A program made the position numbers and the translations under genes. The notes beneath the pieces are model-generated. The model was given only the letters and a program-made list of their open reading frames with translations, was not told where the DNA came from and did not search any database. Of a stretch of 64,000 nucleotides of DNA, positions 8,301 through 17,401 are shown piece by piece (within the stretch, counting starts at the first letter, position 1; each line of letters starts with the position of its first letter). Source of the DNA: Lacibacter sediminis (GTDB lineage: Bacteria > Bacteroidota > Bacteroidia > Chitinophagales > Chitinophagaceae); contig NZ_CP060007.1 of assembly GCF_014168535.1 (NCBI RefSeq), positions 4,030,001 to 4,094,000 on the forward strand, in the 5' to 3' direction.

Positions 8301-8462
8301 CTACTTGCTGAATGCTGTTGGTGTTGCCATCCATGTGTCCGCATAATCAGAATCCTGATTGAAGAATTGTTTTGTTAGAGAACTAACAAACAGATACGCC
8401 AAGAATAAAAGTGAAAGTGAAATAAACACAATACCGCCAACAGATAAAATATCCCTTTTCAT
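8301..8462 (-). CDS. Small single-pass membrane protein (hypothetical)
   Basis: A 53-residue open frame starting at ATG 8462-8460 and ending with TAG at 8301-8303. Residues about 8-28 are strongly hydrophobic (GGIVFISLSLLFLAYLFV), followed by a polar tail with FNQDSDYADTW. It lies in an otherwise gene-free 400-base gap between convergent genes. The hydrophobic helix and normal codon use make a real gene plausible, but no homology can be checked. Confidence 0.45.
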   Translation of the reverse strand: MKRDILSVGGIVFISLSLLFLAYLFVSSLTKQFFNQDSDYADTWMATPTAFSK

Positions 8463-8575
8463 ATTCTCATGTTTTAGAAATGAAAGAAAAATTTTGCGGC
8501 AGAGATAAATTAATCAATTGTAAGGTCGGCCTATTCTATTTAAAAAGCAACACTTGAGTTTTGCGTTTTCTGCTA

Positions 8576-9295
8576 TTAGGCAATACATAATAATGCAGCA
8601 GCAACTACTCCTGCAGTTTCGGTTCTTAATCTCGTTTCACCTAACATAACCGGTTTAAATTCTGCAGCAATTGCCAGATTAATTTCCTCATTGGTGAAAT
8701 CACCTTCAGGACCGATCAGTATTATACAATTTGACCCTTCGGCTTCGCTCAGGATTTTATTCAATGAATTCCTTTCTGTTTCTTCGCAATGAGCGATCAG
8801 TTTCAGTATTCCGTCAGACGAGGGCGTCAGGCGAAGTGCATTTTCAAATTTCATTGGCTCATGCAAAAGAGACAACCATCTTTGCTGGCTTTGTAACATT
8901 GCACTTACTACTATTCCTTTCATACGATCATAACGGAAATGTTGTCGTTCCGTGCGTTCGCACAGCAACGGAATAATTTCTGTAACACCGATCTCTGTTG
9001 CCTTTTCCAAAAACCATTCAAACCGACTTGCATTCTTAACCAAAGAAACTGCGATAGTTATTTTGCGAGCAGCTTGTGGCTGATAGCTTACAGCCTTTAC
9101 CTGCACCACGCAATGTTTCTTATGTGCATCGCTGATTGCAGCAGTGAGCATACTTCCTTTCCCATCTGTTAAATTCAATTGCTCACCCACCTGCATACGC
9201 AATACCTGCACTACGTGTTTGGAAGTTTCTTCATTCAACGTAATGAGTTGCTGAGTTGCATCAAAAGTTTCAATATAAAAAAATGGTAGAGCCAT
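8576..9295 (-). CDS. rsmE: 16S rRNA m3U1498 methyltransferase RsmE
   Basis: A SPOUT-class methyltransferase of 239 residues that methylates N3 of U1498 in 16S rRNA. The N-terminal PUA-like part contains HVVQVLRMQVGE. The knot region has EKATEIGVTEIIPL, CERTERQ and the signature ILIGPEGDFTNEEI, ending with LGETRLRTETA. Odd: between the conserved IAHCE and ILIGPEGDF blocks the protein carries an ILSEAEGS stretch encoded by a dispersed repeat word (8736-8753), and a second repeat-like stretch encodes LRLTPSSDG just upstream. Both are in surface loops, so activity is probably kept. It is read in the same direction as dnaB and begins right after dnaB's terminator. Confidence 0.93.
   Translation of the reverse strand: MALPFFYIETFDATQQLITLNEETSKHVVQVLRMQVGEQLNLTDGKGSMLTAAISDAHKKHCVVQVKAVSYQPQAARKITIAVSLVKNASRFEWFLEKATEIGVTEIIPLLCERTERQHFRYDRMKGIVVSAMLQSQQRWLSLLHEPMKFENALRLTPSSDGILKLIAHCEETERNSLNKILSEAEGSNCIILIGPEGDFTNEEINLAIAAEFKPVMLGETRLRTETAGVVAAALLCIA
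8736..8753. repeat. Dispersed repeat word inside rsmE
   Basis: CCTTCGGCTTCGCTCAGG is a variant of the complement of the word at 2999-3015 (CCTTCGACAAGCTCAGG). It adds an in-frame LSEAEG-type stretch to RsmE. No flanking duplication is evident here. Confidence 0.5.
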
Positions 9296-9301
9296 AAAAA
9301 A

Positions 9302-9332
9302 ATTTGTCCCGCTTTAAGCAAGCGGGACAAAT
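9302..9332 (-). terminator. Terminator downstream of dnaB
   Basis: On the minus strand the 13-base stem ATTTGTCCCGCTT / AAGCGGGACAAAT is followed by a T-run that reaches the rsmE start codon. Confidence 0.8.
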
Positions 9333-9360
9333 CTAAAATCATACATCCGAAATCAGAAAT

Positions 9361-10959
9361 CTAAAACGGCGTTTCCTCATCGAAGTTCATATCATTCATT
9401 TTACTGCCTTTCTGAACAAATACTTTCGGACCATCATCACTTGGTACCGGTTTCCAGTTTCCGCCACCGGGCATCATACCTGGTCCGCCAGGTAATGGCC
9501 CCTGTGAACCACCAAATCCGCCACCTCCCATATTATCACCAAAATCATCTTCCACAAATTTCTGGATATGAAGTAAAGCTCTCAGCTTGATCGTTTCCAA
9601 CGAACCGTTCCTGTGCTTCGCAATACGAATATGTGTTTCACCACGATTGCTTTCACCAAATTCGTTCGATGTAATATCATAGTACTCGGGACGATACAGG
9701 AACATCACCATATCGGCATCCTGTTCAATGGCACCCGATTCACGGAGATCACTCAACTGTGGCATCTTGTTACCATCTTTACGTTTCTCTACTTCACGAC
9801 TCAACTGCGAAAGTGCAATGATGGGAATGTTCAATTCCTTGGCGAGTTGTTTCAAGCCCCTTGAAATAGTACTGATCTCCTGTTCACGGTTGGTATTTTT
9901 ATTACCGGCACTTCCACTCATCAACTGCAAGTAATCGATAATGATTAAACCTACGCCATGTTTGTTTACAAGTCGGCGGGCTTTGGCACGTAATTCAAAA
10001 ATATTCAGAGCAGCACTGTCATCAATAAAGATGGGCGCTTTCGCTAAACGTTCAATACCTTTTTTGTACAACTGCTGCACTTCATGATCTTCCAGTTTAC
10101 CACGGGAAATTTTTTCCAGCATGATCTCACTTTCGGCAGAAAGAATACGTTGCACCAACTGTGCAGCACCCATCTCAAGTGAGAAGAAAGCAACAGGTGT
10201 TGGTTTACTTGCACTCAATGCAGCATTCCGAAGGAGGTTCAACGCAAACGCTGTTTTACCCACGGCAGGTCGTGCAGCGAGGATCACCAGATCCGATGGT
10301 TGCCAACCGTAGATCACTTTATCCATGGTAGCAAAACCGGTTGGTACACCGGTAATGTCTTCCTGCTTATTCCGCATGTCTTCAATCCGCTGAATGGTTT
10401 TGATCAACACATTATCAAACGAATCAAAGTTTTTACGGAGATAGTTATTGGTTATTTCAAACAGTTTGCTTTCTGCATCATCCAGCAAATCGAATACGTC
10501 GGTACTTTCTTCGTATGCATCACCAATGGTTTCGCCACTGATGCGGATCAATTCACGCTGCAAAAATTTCTGCAGAATGATACGTGCATGCGCTTCAATG
10601 TTGGCAGTAGAAACAACGGTATTGGTTAATCGGGTTACATAGTAAGCACCGCCAACCATTTCCAGTTCTTCACGCATTTTTAATTCTTCCACCACTGTAA
10701 GCAGATCAATGGGCGAACTCTTAGCAGTAAGCCCCTGCATAGCACGGAAGATGCGTTGGTGTGCATCTACATAAAAACATTCCGGACGTAAGATTTCGCT
10801 GATAGCATCGAAAGCACTTTTTTCGAGCATTACGGCACCAAGTACAGCTTCTTCAAGTTCCTTCGCCTGCGGCGGAACTTTGCCATATACCATGGTGGTG
10901 AGGTCAAGCGGCGCCTTCCGCTTTGTTTTGCGGTCTTTATTGAGATTAGTAAGATCCAT
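9361..10959 (-). CDS. dnaB: Replicative DNA helicase DnaB
   Basis: A hexameric replication-fork helicase, 532 residues. The N-terminal domain (about 20-125) carries PPQAKELEEAVLGAVM. The RecA-like domain carries Walker A ARPAVGKTAFAL near residue 233, Walker B IIIDYLQLM, and the motif H3/H4 region SQLSREVEKR and DLRESGAIEQDAD. The C-terminal tail is Gly/Pro-rich (GGGGFGGSQG...) as often in Bacteroidota DnaB. No intein is present. The start at MDLTNLNK (10959) is the only one that gives the usual N-terminus. It is divergent to pheT across a 606-base gap. Confidence 0.96.
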   Translation of the reverse strand: MDLTNLNKDRKTKRKAPLDLTTMVYGKVPPQAKELEEAVLGAVMLEKSAFDAISEILRPECFYVDAHQRIFRAMQGLTAKSSPIDLLTVVEELKMREELEMVGGAYYVTRLTNTVVSTANIEAHARIILQKFLQRELIRISGETIGDAYEESTDVFDLLDDAESKLFEITNNYLRKNFDSFDNVLIKTIQRIEDMRNKQEDITGVPTGFATMDKVIYGWQPSDLVILAARPAVGKTAFALNLLRNAALSASKPTPVAFFSLEMGAAQLVQRILSAESEIMLEKISRGKLEDHEVQQLYKKGIERLAKAPIFIDDSAALNIFELRAKARRLVNKHGVGLIIIDYLQLMSGSAGNKNTNREQEISTISRGLKQLAKELNIPIIALSQLSREVEKRKDGNKMPQLSDLRESGAIEQDADMVMFLYRPEYYDITSNEFGESNRGETHIRIAKHRNGSLETIKLRALLHIQKFVEDDFGDNMGGGGFGGSQGPLPGGPGMMPGGGNWKPVPSDDGPKVFVQKGSKMNDMNFDEETPF

Positions 10960-11565
10960 AGTTAAACAGGAAATACAATGGTTGAATTTGGGTTCTTTTC
11001 TTTCACAATCGTTTACCCAATTTTCATGTTAAGCAATTGTTACCGGAACAAGGGCGACGAATGTAAATGAGAAAATGATACAAGCAAAAACAAATCCTCG
11101 CCTTAATTTCTTCAACTGCAATTCACATTAAATTCACGGTTATCCACCGCTTTTGCTCATTCATTCACATAAATCAAGCCTGTTATCCTCAATTTAAAAT
11201 ATTTTTTCGCCCAAACCTAATGTATTTGCACACCCGCTGTGCAGAAAGATTTTACTGCTTTTTTTTGGCAGACTGATGCGGATTACAATATGGATTTTTA
11301 CGGTTTTTCCTCCTTTTGCTTTACCTGAAAACCTTTACCCGCTTGCTTTTGGTATCATTAAGGAACGCTAAAAACTGATTATAACGCCGGTCTGCACTTG
11401 CGCCTGACTGTTACCTTTTTTAGCTATTGATTTTGCGTGATTCTTCATTGCAGAAAAATGGTTCGGGATATGATTTTTTGATGCTTGATTTCGCCCAAAA
11501 CTCGTTTACTCCTCAAGCCTTCAATCAATTATCTTTGCAGCTTTCTGAATAAAAGTTGATTAAGT
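10960..11565. other. Long intergenic region between dnaB and pheT
   Basis: About 600 AT-rich bases with no convincing gene. A single DnaA-box-like TTATCCACC occurs at 11140-11148, too isolated to call an origin. The only clear element is the pheT promoter at its right end. Confidence 0.5.
11505..11537 (+). promoter_or_regulatory. Bacteroidota-type promoter of pheT
   Basis: TTTA (11505-11508), a 21-base spacer and TATCTTTG (11530-11537), 28 bases before the ATG. It matches the TTTG / TAnnTTTG promoter form of the phylum. Confidence 0.55.
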
Positions 11566-13989
11566 ATGACGATCAGTTATAAATGGCTCCATGAATATTT
11601 GCCCGTAGCAGTAGAACCCGAGCGTTTGAGCCGCATCCTTACTTCCATTGGTTTAGAAGTGGAAAGTATGGAAGCATATGAAGAAGTGAAAGGTGGGCTG
11701 AAAGGCCTCGTGATTGGTGAAGTGCTCACTTGCGAAAAACATCCCGATGCTGATAAACTTTCGCTTACCACAGTGAATGTTGGTTCTGCAGAACCTTTGC
11801 AAATCGTTTGTGGTGCACCGAATGTTGCTGTTGGTCAAAAAGTGGTGGTGGCAACAGTTGGTACAACCATTTACCCGTTGACCGGCGAACCAATGACCAT
11901 GAAAAAAGCAAAGATCCGTGGCGTTGAAAGCCAGGGAATGATCTGTGCCGAAGATGAAATTGGTTTAGGTGCAAGTCATGCAGGCATCATGATCCTGATA
12001 GAAGATGCAAGAGTGGGAAGTTTGGCATCGGATTATTTTCAATTATACACCGATTGGATTATTGAAATTGGTTTAACACCCAACCACATGGATGCCATGA
12101 GCCATATGGGTGTGGCAAGAGATGTAATTGCTTATCTCAACTTTCATGATAAAAAACAATACACGCTTAAAACGCCGTTCAGCAACGGATTTAAAGTTGA
12201 TAATAAATCGTTACCAATCACTGTAAAAGTTGAGAACAAAGATGCATGTCAGCGTTATGCAGGTGTAAGCATCAGTAATATAACGGTGAAAGAAAGCCCA
12301 ACCTGGTTGAAACAACGATTAAAAGCAATTGGTGTCCGTCCTATTAATAATATAGTCGACATCACGAATTACATTCTGCATGAAACCGGTCAGCCATTGC
12401 ATGCATTTGATGCAGATGCTATCACGGGTAAAGAAGTGATCGTAAAAAATCTTCCTGAAGGAACTCCGTTTCTTACACTCGATGAAAAAGAGCGCAAGCT
12501 GAGTGTTGAAGACTTGATGATCTGCAATGCAGAAGAACCCATGTGTATTGCCGGTGTGTTCGGTGGCACAAAAAGTGGTGTGAAAGAAAGCACGAAGAAT
12601 ATCTTTTTAGAAAGTGCATGGTTCAACCCAATTACAACACGTAAAACATCTTTCCGTCATAACCTGCGCACTGATGCTGCTACACGTTTTGAAAAAGGCG
12701 TTGATATTAGCAACGCAGTGAACGTATTAAAACGTGCTGCTTTATTGATCAAAGAATTAGGTGGCGGTGAAATTGCAAGCGATGTGGTGGATGTTTATCC
12801 AACACCCAAACAAAAAACACAGATCGCTCTCAAGTTTCATTACCTGAAAAAGATCAGTGGTAAAAATTATCACCCGGATACGGTAAAGAAAATATTTGAA
12901 TCACTCAATTTTGAATTGATCAAAGAATCAATTGATGAAATATGGGTAGCTGCTCCTTTCAGCAAACCTGATATGGAACTGCCTGCTGATCTTGCAGAAG
13001 AAGTAATGCGTATTGATGGATTGGATAACGTAGAGATACCAACAAGCATCACTATTTCTCCGTCAACCGAAGCAGATCAAACAAGTTTCGCATATAAAGA
13101 AAAGATCAGCAATATACTTGCCGGCCAGGGTTTCAATGAAATCTTCACCAACTCTATTGCCAACAGTGCATGGTACAGTGAAGAAGTATTGTCAACAACT
13201 GTAAAGATGTTGAACAACCTGAGTGCTGAATTGAATGTGATGCGTCCGTCAATGCTGGAAACAGGATTGCAATGCGTTTCCTTTAATCTCAACCGCAGGA
13301 ATAACAATCTGCGCCTGTTTGAATTTGGAAAAACATATACCACTTCAGACGTTGGTAAATATTTTGAAACAGATCATTTAGCGATCTACACAACCGGTAG
13401 TACCGAAGCATCATGGAAACAAAAAGCTTCAGCAACGGATGTGTATTTTCTGAAATCGGTGGTCAACAGTATTCTCCAATACGCAGGCTTAACTGCTGAA
13501 ACTGAAATTGCAGAAGCAGAAAAAGGGTTCAGTGGTTTGATCAACTACAAAGTGAAAAAGCAAGTAATTGCAAAAATTGGCATTGTTGATGCTGCACAAT
13601 TAAAACAGTTCGATATCAAACAACCGGTTTATTTCGCCGATATTAACTGGAACATCTTAACACAGCTTGCTGCAAAAGCAAAACTGGAGTACAAAGAAAT
13701 TCCACGTTTCCCGGCGGTTGAGCGTGACCTGGCCATTGTAATTGAAAAAGGCATCAGTTATGCTGAAGTGGAAAAAACGATCAACAATGCAAAAGTGGCT
13801 CGCTTGAAAGCTGTTTCATTATTCGATGTGTTTGAAAGTGAAAAGATAGGTGCAGATAAAAAATCGATGGCGCTCAACTTTATCTTCCAAGACGATGAAA
13901 AAACATTAGTGGACAAAGAAACGGAGAAGATGATGGATACGCTTATCCAGGCATTGGAAAAACAATTGTCGGCAGAGATCAGAAAATAA
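11566..13989 (+). CDS. pheT: Phenylalanyl-tRNA synthetase beta subunit
   Basis: 807 residues, full length for PheT. It pairs with PheS (not in this window) to charge tRNA-Phe. Domain order: B1 and the EMAP-like tRNA-binding domain (GLVIGEVLTCEKHPDADKL near 45-65, VCGAPNV), the B3/B4 domain with the editing site (RPINNIVDITNYILHETGQPLHAFD near 255-280), B5 (DLAEEVMRIDG near 480), the catalytic-like core (MRPSMLETGL) and the C-terminal anticodon-binding fold (PRFPAVERDLAIV near 710). The first Met is preceded by a clear promoter. Genes for a coiled-coil protein and ZapA follow on the same strand. Confidence 0.97.
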   Translation: MTISYKWLHEYLPVAVEPERLSRILTSIGLEVESMEAYEEVKGGLKGLVIGEVLTCEKHPDADKLSLTTVNVGSAEPLQIVCGAPNVAVGQKVVVATVGTTIYPLTGEPMTMKKAKIRGVESQGMICAEDEIGLGASHAGIMILIEDARVGSLASDYFQLYTDWIIEIGLTPNHMDAMSHMGVARDVIAYLNFHDKKQYTLKTPFSNGFKVDNKSLPITVKVENKDACQRYAGVSISNITVKESPTWLKQRLKAIGVRPINNIVDITNYILHETGQPLHAFDADAITGKEVIVKNLPEGTPFLTLDEKERKLSVEDLMICNAEEPMCIAGVFGGTKSGVKESTKNIFLESAWFNPITTRKTSFRHNLRTDAATRFEKGVDISNAVNVLKRAALLIKELGGGEIASDVVDVYPTPKQKTQIALKFHYLKKISGKNYHPDTVKKIFESLNFELIKESIDEIWVAAPFSKPDMELPADLAEEVMRIDGLDNVEIPTSITISPSTEADQTSFAYKEKISNILAGQGFNEIFTNSIANSAWYSEEVLSTTVKMLNNLSAELNVMRPSMLETGLQCVSFNLNRRNNNLRLFEFGKTYTTSDVGKYFETDHLAIYTTGSTEASWKQKASATDVYFLKSVVNSILQYAGLTAETEIAEAEKGFSGLINYKVKKQVIAKIGIVDAAQLKQFDIKQPVYFADINWNILTQLAAKAKLEYKEIPRFPAVERDLAIVIEKGISYAEVEKTINNAKVARLKAVSLFDVFESEKIGADKKSMALNFIFQDDEKTLVDKETEKMMDTLIQALEKQLSAEIRK

Positions 13990-14012
13990 TATCTTTCAGC
14001 AAACAATTCATT

Positions 14013-14300
14013 GTGACAGCTATTGATCAACATATTCAATCTCTCCAGCAAAAAATGCAGTTGCTCATTAAAAGGCATCAGCAGCTGGAAAAGGAGAATA
14101 AAAAGCTGAAAGATGAGTTGAGCAATTTAAAAGAAAAACAGTTCGATAGAAAACAGGAGACAGAAGTATTGGAAATGCAGAATGCGATCCTAAAAGCATC
14201 GCAGCAACAACTGGATGACAAAGAGAAGAAAGAACTTGAAAAAAAGCTCAATCTGTTTATTAAGGAGATCGATCGATGTATTGCTTTGCTTACGGAATAG
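14013..14300 (+). CDS. Small coiled-coil protein next to zapA
   Basis: 95 residues, almost entirely heptad-rich helix (residues 5-90, many Leu/Lys/Glu/Gln), with no Cys or membrane segment. A GTG start at 14013 lies 23 bases after pheT. In Bacteroidota a protein like this typically sits between pheT and zapA. The place and the coiled coil suggest a role with the ZapA/FtsZ division machinery, but that is inference from neighbourhood. Confidence 0.75.
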   Translation: MTAIDQHIQSLQQKMQLLIKRHQQLEKENKKLKDELSNLKEKQFDRKQETEVLEMQNAILKASQQQLDDKEKKELEKKLNLFIKEIDRCIALLTE

Positions 14301-14302
14301 AA

Positions 14303-14554
14303 TTACACACGTTTAATGATGCGCATTTTCATTTCGTCATCACCTTGTTTTAATTCAATGGTGTAAACGCCATACGGCAAGTCATTCAATCCGCTCCAGA
14401 TAAGTGAATGGTGAGCAGATACTTCTGATTCTAAACGACGGCATACATATCCACTCTCATCTTTCAATACTGCTCTTACGGCATGCTTATCCGGCGAAGA
14501 AAGTTCTAACGTAAGTGTATCAATGAACACTTGTGGTTTCACTTTTGCGAACAT
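14303..14554 (-). CDS. Small beta-rich protein, hypothetical
   Basis: 83 residues on the opposite strand, ending 3 bases from the coiled-coil gene. The alternating hydrophobic pattern and the ending GVYTIELKQGDDEMKMRIIKRV resemble the last strands of a type IX secretion C-terminal domain or a small Ig-like sandwich. There is no signal peptide, so it is not a T9SS substrate by itself. Function unknown. Confidence 0.6.
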   Translation of the reverse strand: MFAKVKPQVFIDTLTLELSSPDKHAVRAVLKDESGYVCRRLESEVSAHHSLIWSGLNDLPYGVYTIELKQGDDEMKMRIIKRV

Positions 14555-14672
14555 GTTTCTGAGGTTGGTTTAGAGATAATAAAACGGGAGGTATTTTCTC
14601 AGCCGGCAACGGATGGATAAGGAGGCTTTTTTAACGAGTGTCTAATATATAACAACCTTTTTATATTTTAGT

Positions 14673-14978
14673 ATGATGGAATCATTAATTCCGATAAATA
14701 TTGTTATTGGCGATCGCAGTTACAGGATCAAAGTAAGCCCCGAACATGAGGAGCATGTACGCAAAACTGTAAAGATCATCAATGAAAAGGTCCTCGAATA
14801 TCGTACCAGTTTTGCCGGAAAGGATATGCAGGACTATATTTCAATGGTGCTCATTTGGTATGCAACAGATGTTACGTCAACTAATACAAAAGGTGCTGAC
14901 ACTACTGATGAATCTGCGGCTGCTGATGCGTTAAAGAAGCTGGAACTTCAGATCGACCAATTATTGCAGCAGGCGTAA
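14673..14978 (+). CDS. zapA: Cell division protein ZapA
   Basis: 101 residues. Residues 5-60 match ZapA: IPINIVIGDRSYRIKVSPEHEEHVRKTV, then a long helix with INEKVLEYR and DMQDYISMVLIWYA. ZapA bundles FtsZ filaments at the septum. Two ATG codons stand in tandem (14673 and 14676); either may be used. The gene is followed by a structured untranslated region and rny, the usual Bacteroidota order. Confidence 0.9.
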   Translation: MMESLIPINIVIGDRSYRIKVSPEHEEHVRKTVKIINEKVLEYRTSFAGKDMQDYISMVLIWYATDVTSTNTKGADTTDESAAADALKKLELQIDQLLQQA

Positions 14979-14979
14979 C

Positions 14980-15108
14980 AATCAAGGCAAAAAATCTCAG
15001 CTTGTTCATTTAGAACAATAATCAATAGCCTACCTATACATGTTAAAGCCTTGATTCTGTTAGTGGCGTCAAGGTTTCCTACCTCTTTTTTCTGTATTTT
15101 CGCCACTA
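14980..15108 (+). ncRNA. Probable structured RNA between zapA and rny (6S-RNA-like position)
   Basis: Two long-range inverted repeats lie end to end. AATCAAGGC (14980-14988) pairs exactly with GCCTTGATT (15048-15056) and encloses a smaller hairpin TTGTTC / GAACAA (15002-15018). TAGTGGCG (15061-15068) pairs exactly with CGCCACTA (15101-15108). Nothing codes here. In other bacteria 6S RNA often lies next to zapA, so a 6S-type RNA is the leading idea; a 5' leader controlling rny is the alternative. Exact ends are not known. Confidence 0.5.
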
Positions 15109-15185
15109 TTGTCCCGCTATGAACTTATACAACGCCATAGAAAGGAACGATTTGCAGAAAACAAACAACAAACCAGTCAACAACA

Positions 15186-16751
15186 ATGGAACCAGCAATT
15201 TTATATGTCATAATAGGTGTGGTCGCACTCATAGCAGGTGTGATTTTGGGCAAGATCATCTTTGCAAAAAACACCCGTAAACAGTTAGAGGAAGCAGATT
15301 TACAGGCACAATCAATCATAAAAGAAGCAGGGCTGAGAGCAGAAACCATCCGTAAGGAAAAGGAACTGGAAGCGAAAGAAAAATTCGTACAGCTCAAATC
15401 GGATTATGATCGTGAAGTAACGGAACGCAACCGCAAGATCAACGAAAGTGAGAACCGTGCCCGCCAGAAAGAACAATCGATCAACCAGAAAGAAGCCAAT
15501 CTCGACAAACAGATAAAGGAGAATGAGGCGATCAAGGAAAACCTCAACCGCCAGATCGAGGTAGTAAACCTGAAACGTACCGAACTGGAGAAACACCAGG
15601 AAGAGCATATCCGCCGTTTGGAAAAAATTGCCGGTTTAAGTGCCGAAGAAGCCAAGAACCAATTGATCGAAAGTCTGAAGCAGGAAGCACAAACACGTGC
15701 TTTGGTATTGCAACAGGAAATTATTGAAGATGCCAAATTAAAGGCTAATAAGGAAGCACGTAAGATCGTGATCCAGTCTATTCAGCGTACAGCTGCTGAA
15801 CAAACAATTGAAAATACTGTAACCGTTTTCAACCTTGAAAGCGATGAAATAAAAGGCCAGATCATTGGTCGTGAAGGCCGTAACATCCGTGCTATTGAAG
15901 CAGCAACAGGTGTTGACCTGATCGTTGATGATACACCCGAAGCCATTCTTCTCTCCTCTTTCGATCCGCTTCGTCGTGAAGTAGCCCGTTTGAGCTTACA
16001 ACGTTTGGTTGCCGATGGTCGTATTCACCCTGCACGTGTTGAAGAAGTGGTTGAAAAAACCCGTAAGCAACTGGAAGAGCAGGTAATGGAAATTGGCGAG
16101 CGTACTGTTATTGAGTTGGGTATTCACGGTATGCACAAAGAATTGATCAGGATGGTGGGACGTATGCGTTTCCGTTCATCTTATGGTCAAAACCTGTTGA
16201 TGCACAGCCGTGAAACAGCCAACCTCTGCTCAATCATGGCTGCTGAATTAGGCATGAATCCGAAATTGGCAAAACGTGCCGGCCTCTTGCACGATATTGG
16301 TAAAGTGCCGGATGAAGAAACTGAATTGAGCCACGCATTGCTTGGTGCCAAGCTTGCTGAAAAATATGGTGAGAACCCGGCAGTAGTAAATGCCATTGGT
16401 GCCCACCACGATGAAATGGAAATGCAGTATGTGATCTCGCCAATCGTTCAGGCTTGCGATGCCATCAGTGGTGCAAGACCTGGTGCCCGTCGTGAGATCA
16501 TGCAACAATACCTCCAGCGTATCAAGGATCTGGAGAACCTGGCAATGGGTTATCCCGGTGTTGAAAAAGCCTATGCCATCCAGGCTGGTCGTGAATTGAG
16601 GGTAATTGTGGAAGCTGAGAAAGTAACCGATGCAGAATCAGATAAATTGAGCTTTGAAATGGCACAGAAGATACAAACCGAAATGGTTTATCCCGGCCAG
16701 ATCAAGGTGACTGTTATTCGTGAAAAAAGAGCTGTAAACGTAGCGAGGTAG
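15186..16751 (+). CDS. rny: Ribonuclease Y
   Basis: A membrane-anchored endoribonuclease that starts mRNA decay; 521 residues, normal length. The N-terminal transmembrane helix is residues 3-22. A long charged coiled coil follows (about 30-200), then a KH RNA-binding domain with GQIIGREGRNIRAIEAATGV near 225 and an HD catalytic domain with LLHDIGKVPDEE near 370 and GAHHDEME near 405. All metal-binding His/Asp residues of the HD motif are visible. It lies downstream of zapA and the structured RNA. Confidence 0.96.
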   Translation: MEPAILYVIIGVVALIAGVILGKIIFAKNTRKQLEEADLQAQSIIKEAGLRAETIRKEKELEAKEKFVQLKSDYDREVTERNRKINESENRARQKEQSINQKEANLDKQIKENEAIKENLNRQIEVVNLKRTELEKHQEEHIRRLEKIAGLSAEEAKNQLIESLKQEAQTRALVLQQEIIEDAKLKANKEARKIVIQSIQRTAAEQTIENTVTVFNLESDEIKGQIIGREGRNIRAIEAATGVDLIVDDTPEAILLSSFDPLRREVARLSLQRLVADGRIHPARVEEVVEKTRKQLEEQVMEIGERTVIELGIHGMHKELIRMVGRMRFRSSYGQNLLMHSRETANLCSIMAAELGMNPKLAKRAGLLHDIGKVPDEETELSHALLGAKLAEKYGENPAVVNAIGAHHDEMEMQYVISPIVQACDAISGARPGARREIMQQYLQRIKDLENLAMGYPGVEKAYAIQAGRELRVIVEAEKVTDAESDKLSFEMAQKIQTEMVYPGQIKVTVIREKRAVNVAR

Positions 16752-16822
16752 TTAGAGAGTAATTGGGAATTAGGGATTAGGAAAGAGTGAATCAACTTTT
16801 TTTCCAAATTCCTGCCAACAAA

Positions 16823-16854
16823 TTGCCGATTCCTCCAAAAACCCCCTACCTTTG
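16823..16854 (+). promoter_or_regulatory. Promoter of rplS
   Basis: TTG (16823-16825), a 21-base spacer and TACCTTTG (16847-16854), 21 bases before the ATG at 16876. A good match to the phylum's promoter consensus. Confidence 0.7.
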
Positions 16855-16875
16855 CCGTCCTAAAAATTAAGAGTT

Positions 16876-17229
16876 ATGAACGCCGCTGTTGCATTTGTAC
16901 ATGAGCAATTGACTGCTAAGAAAGAACAACCAAAGTTCAAAGCAGGTGATAACGTTACTGTGAATTATAAGATCGTTGAGGGTGGTAAAGAGCGTATCCA
17001 GGGTTTCCGTGGAGATGTGATCAAACGCCAGGGACAAGGCGCAACTGCAACATTTACAGTGCGTAAGATCTCTGATGGTGTTGGTGTTGAACGTACTTTC
17101 CCGGTTAACTCACCAAACGTTGATTCAATTGAACTCAACAAAGTAGGTAAAGTAAGCCGTGCAAAACTCTTCTACCTCCGTGAAAGAAGCGGTAAAAGTG
17201 CCCGTATTAAGGAAAAGCGCATGAGATAA
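16876..17229 (+). CDS. rplS: 50S ribosomal protein L19 (bL19)
   Basis: 117 residues. Matches bL19: KFKAGDNVTVNYKIVEGGKERIQGFRGDVIKRQG near residues 21-55, then TFTVRKISDGVGVERTFP and a basic C-terminus LFYLRERSGKSARIKEKR. It sits at the 30S-50S interface. It has its own promoter and terminator, so it is a single-gene unit. Confidence 0.97.
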   Translation: MNAAVAFVHEQLTAKKEQPKFKAGDNVTVNYKIVEGGKERIQGFRGDVIKRQGQGATATFTVRKISDGVGVERTFPVNSPNVDSIELNKVGKVSRAKLFYLRERSGKSARIKEKRMR

Positions 17230-17251
17230 TCGGCGTTTTGAACATATTTAA

Positions 17252-17280
17252 CAAAGGGGGAAAGAAAACTTTCCCCTTTT
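17252..17280 (+). terminator. Terminator after rplS
   Basis: AAAGGGGGAAAG and CTTTCCCCTTTT form a stem with a four-A loop, 25 bases after the stop codon. Confidence 0.8.
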
Positions 17281-17401
17281 ATGTTTTAAATAACCGGATT
17301 TCATTCTTATATTTAAGCCCCGAATCGTTCAGATTCTCCTAATCCCATACCTTTTGAAGTAATCGTTACTCTATTTATTAACTAAATAAGTCGTCTCGAT
17401 C

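Noticed and set aside
11140..11148. DnaA box / replication origin near dnaB
   Set aside because: Only one near-consensus TTATCCACC; no cluster of boxes and no dnaA nearby.
11275..11373. 32-residue open frame in the dnaB-pheT gap
   Set aside because: Too short, no signal or membrane feature, and starts in AT-rich low-complexity sequence.
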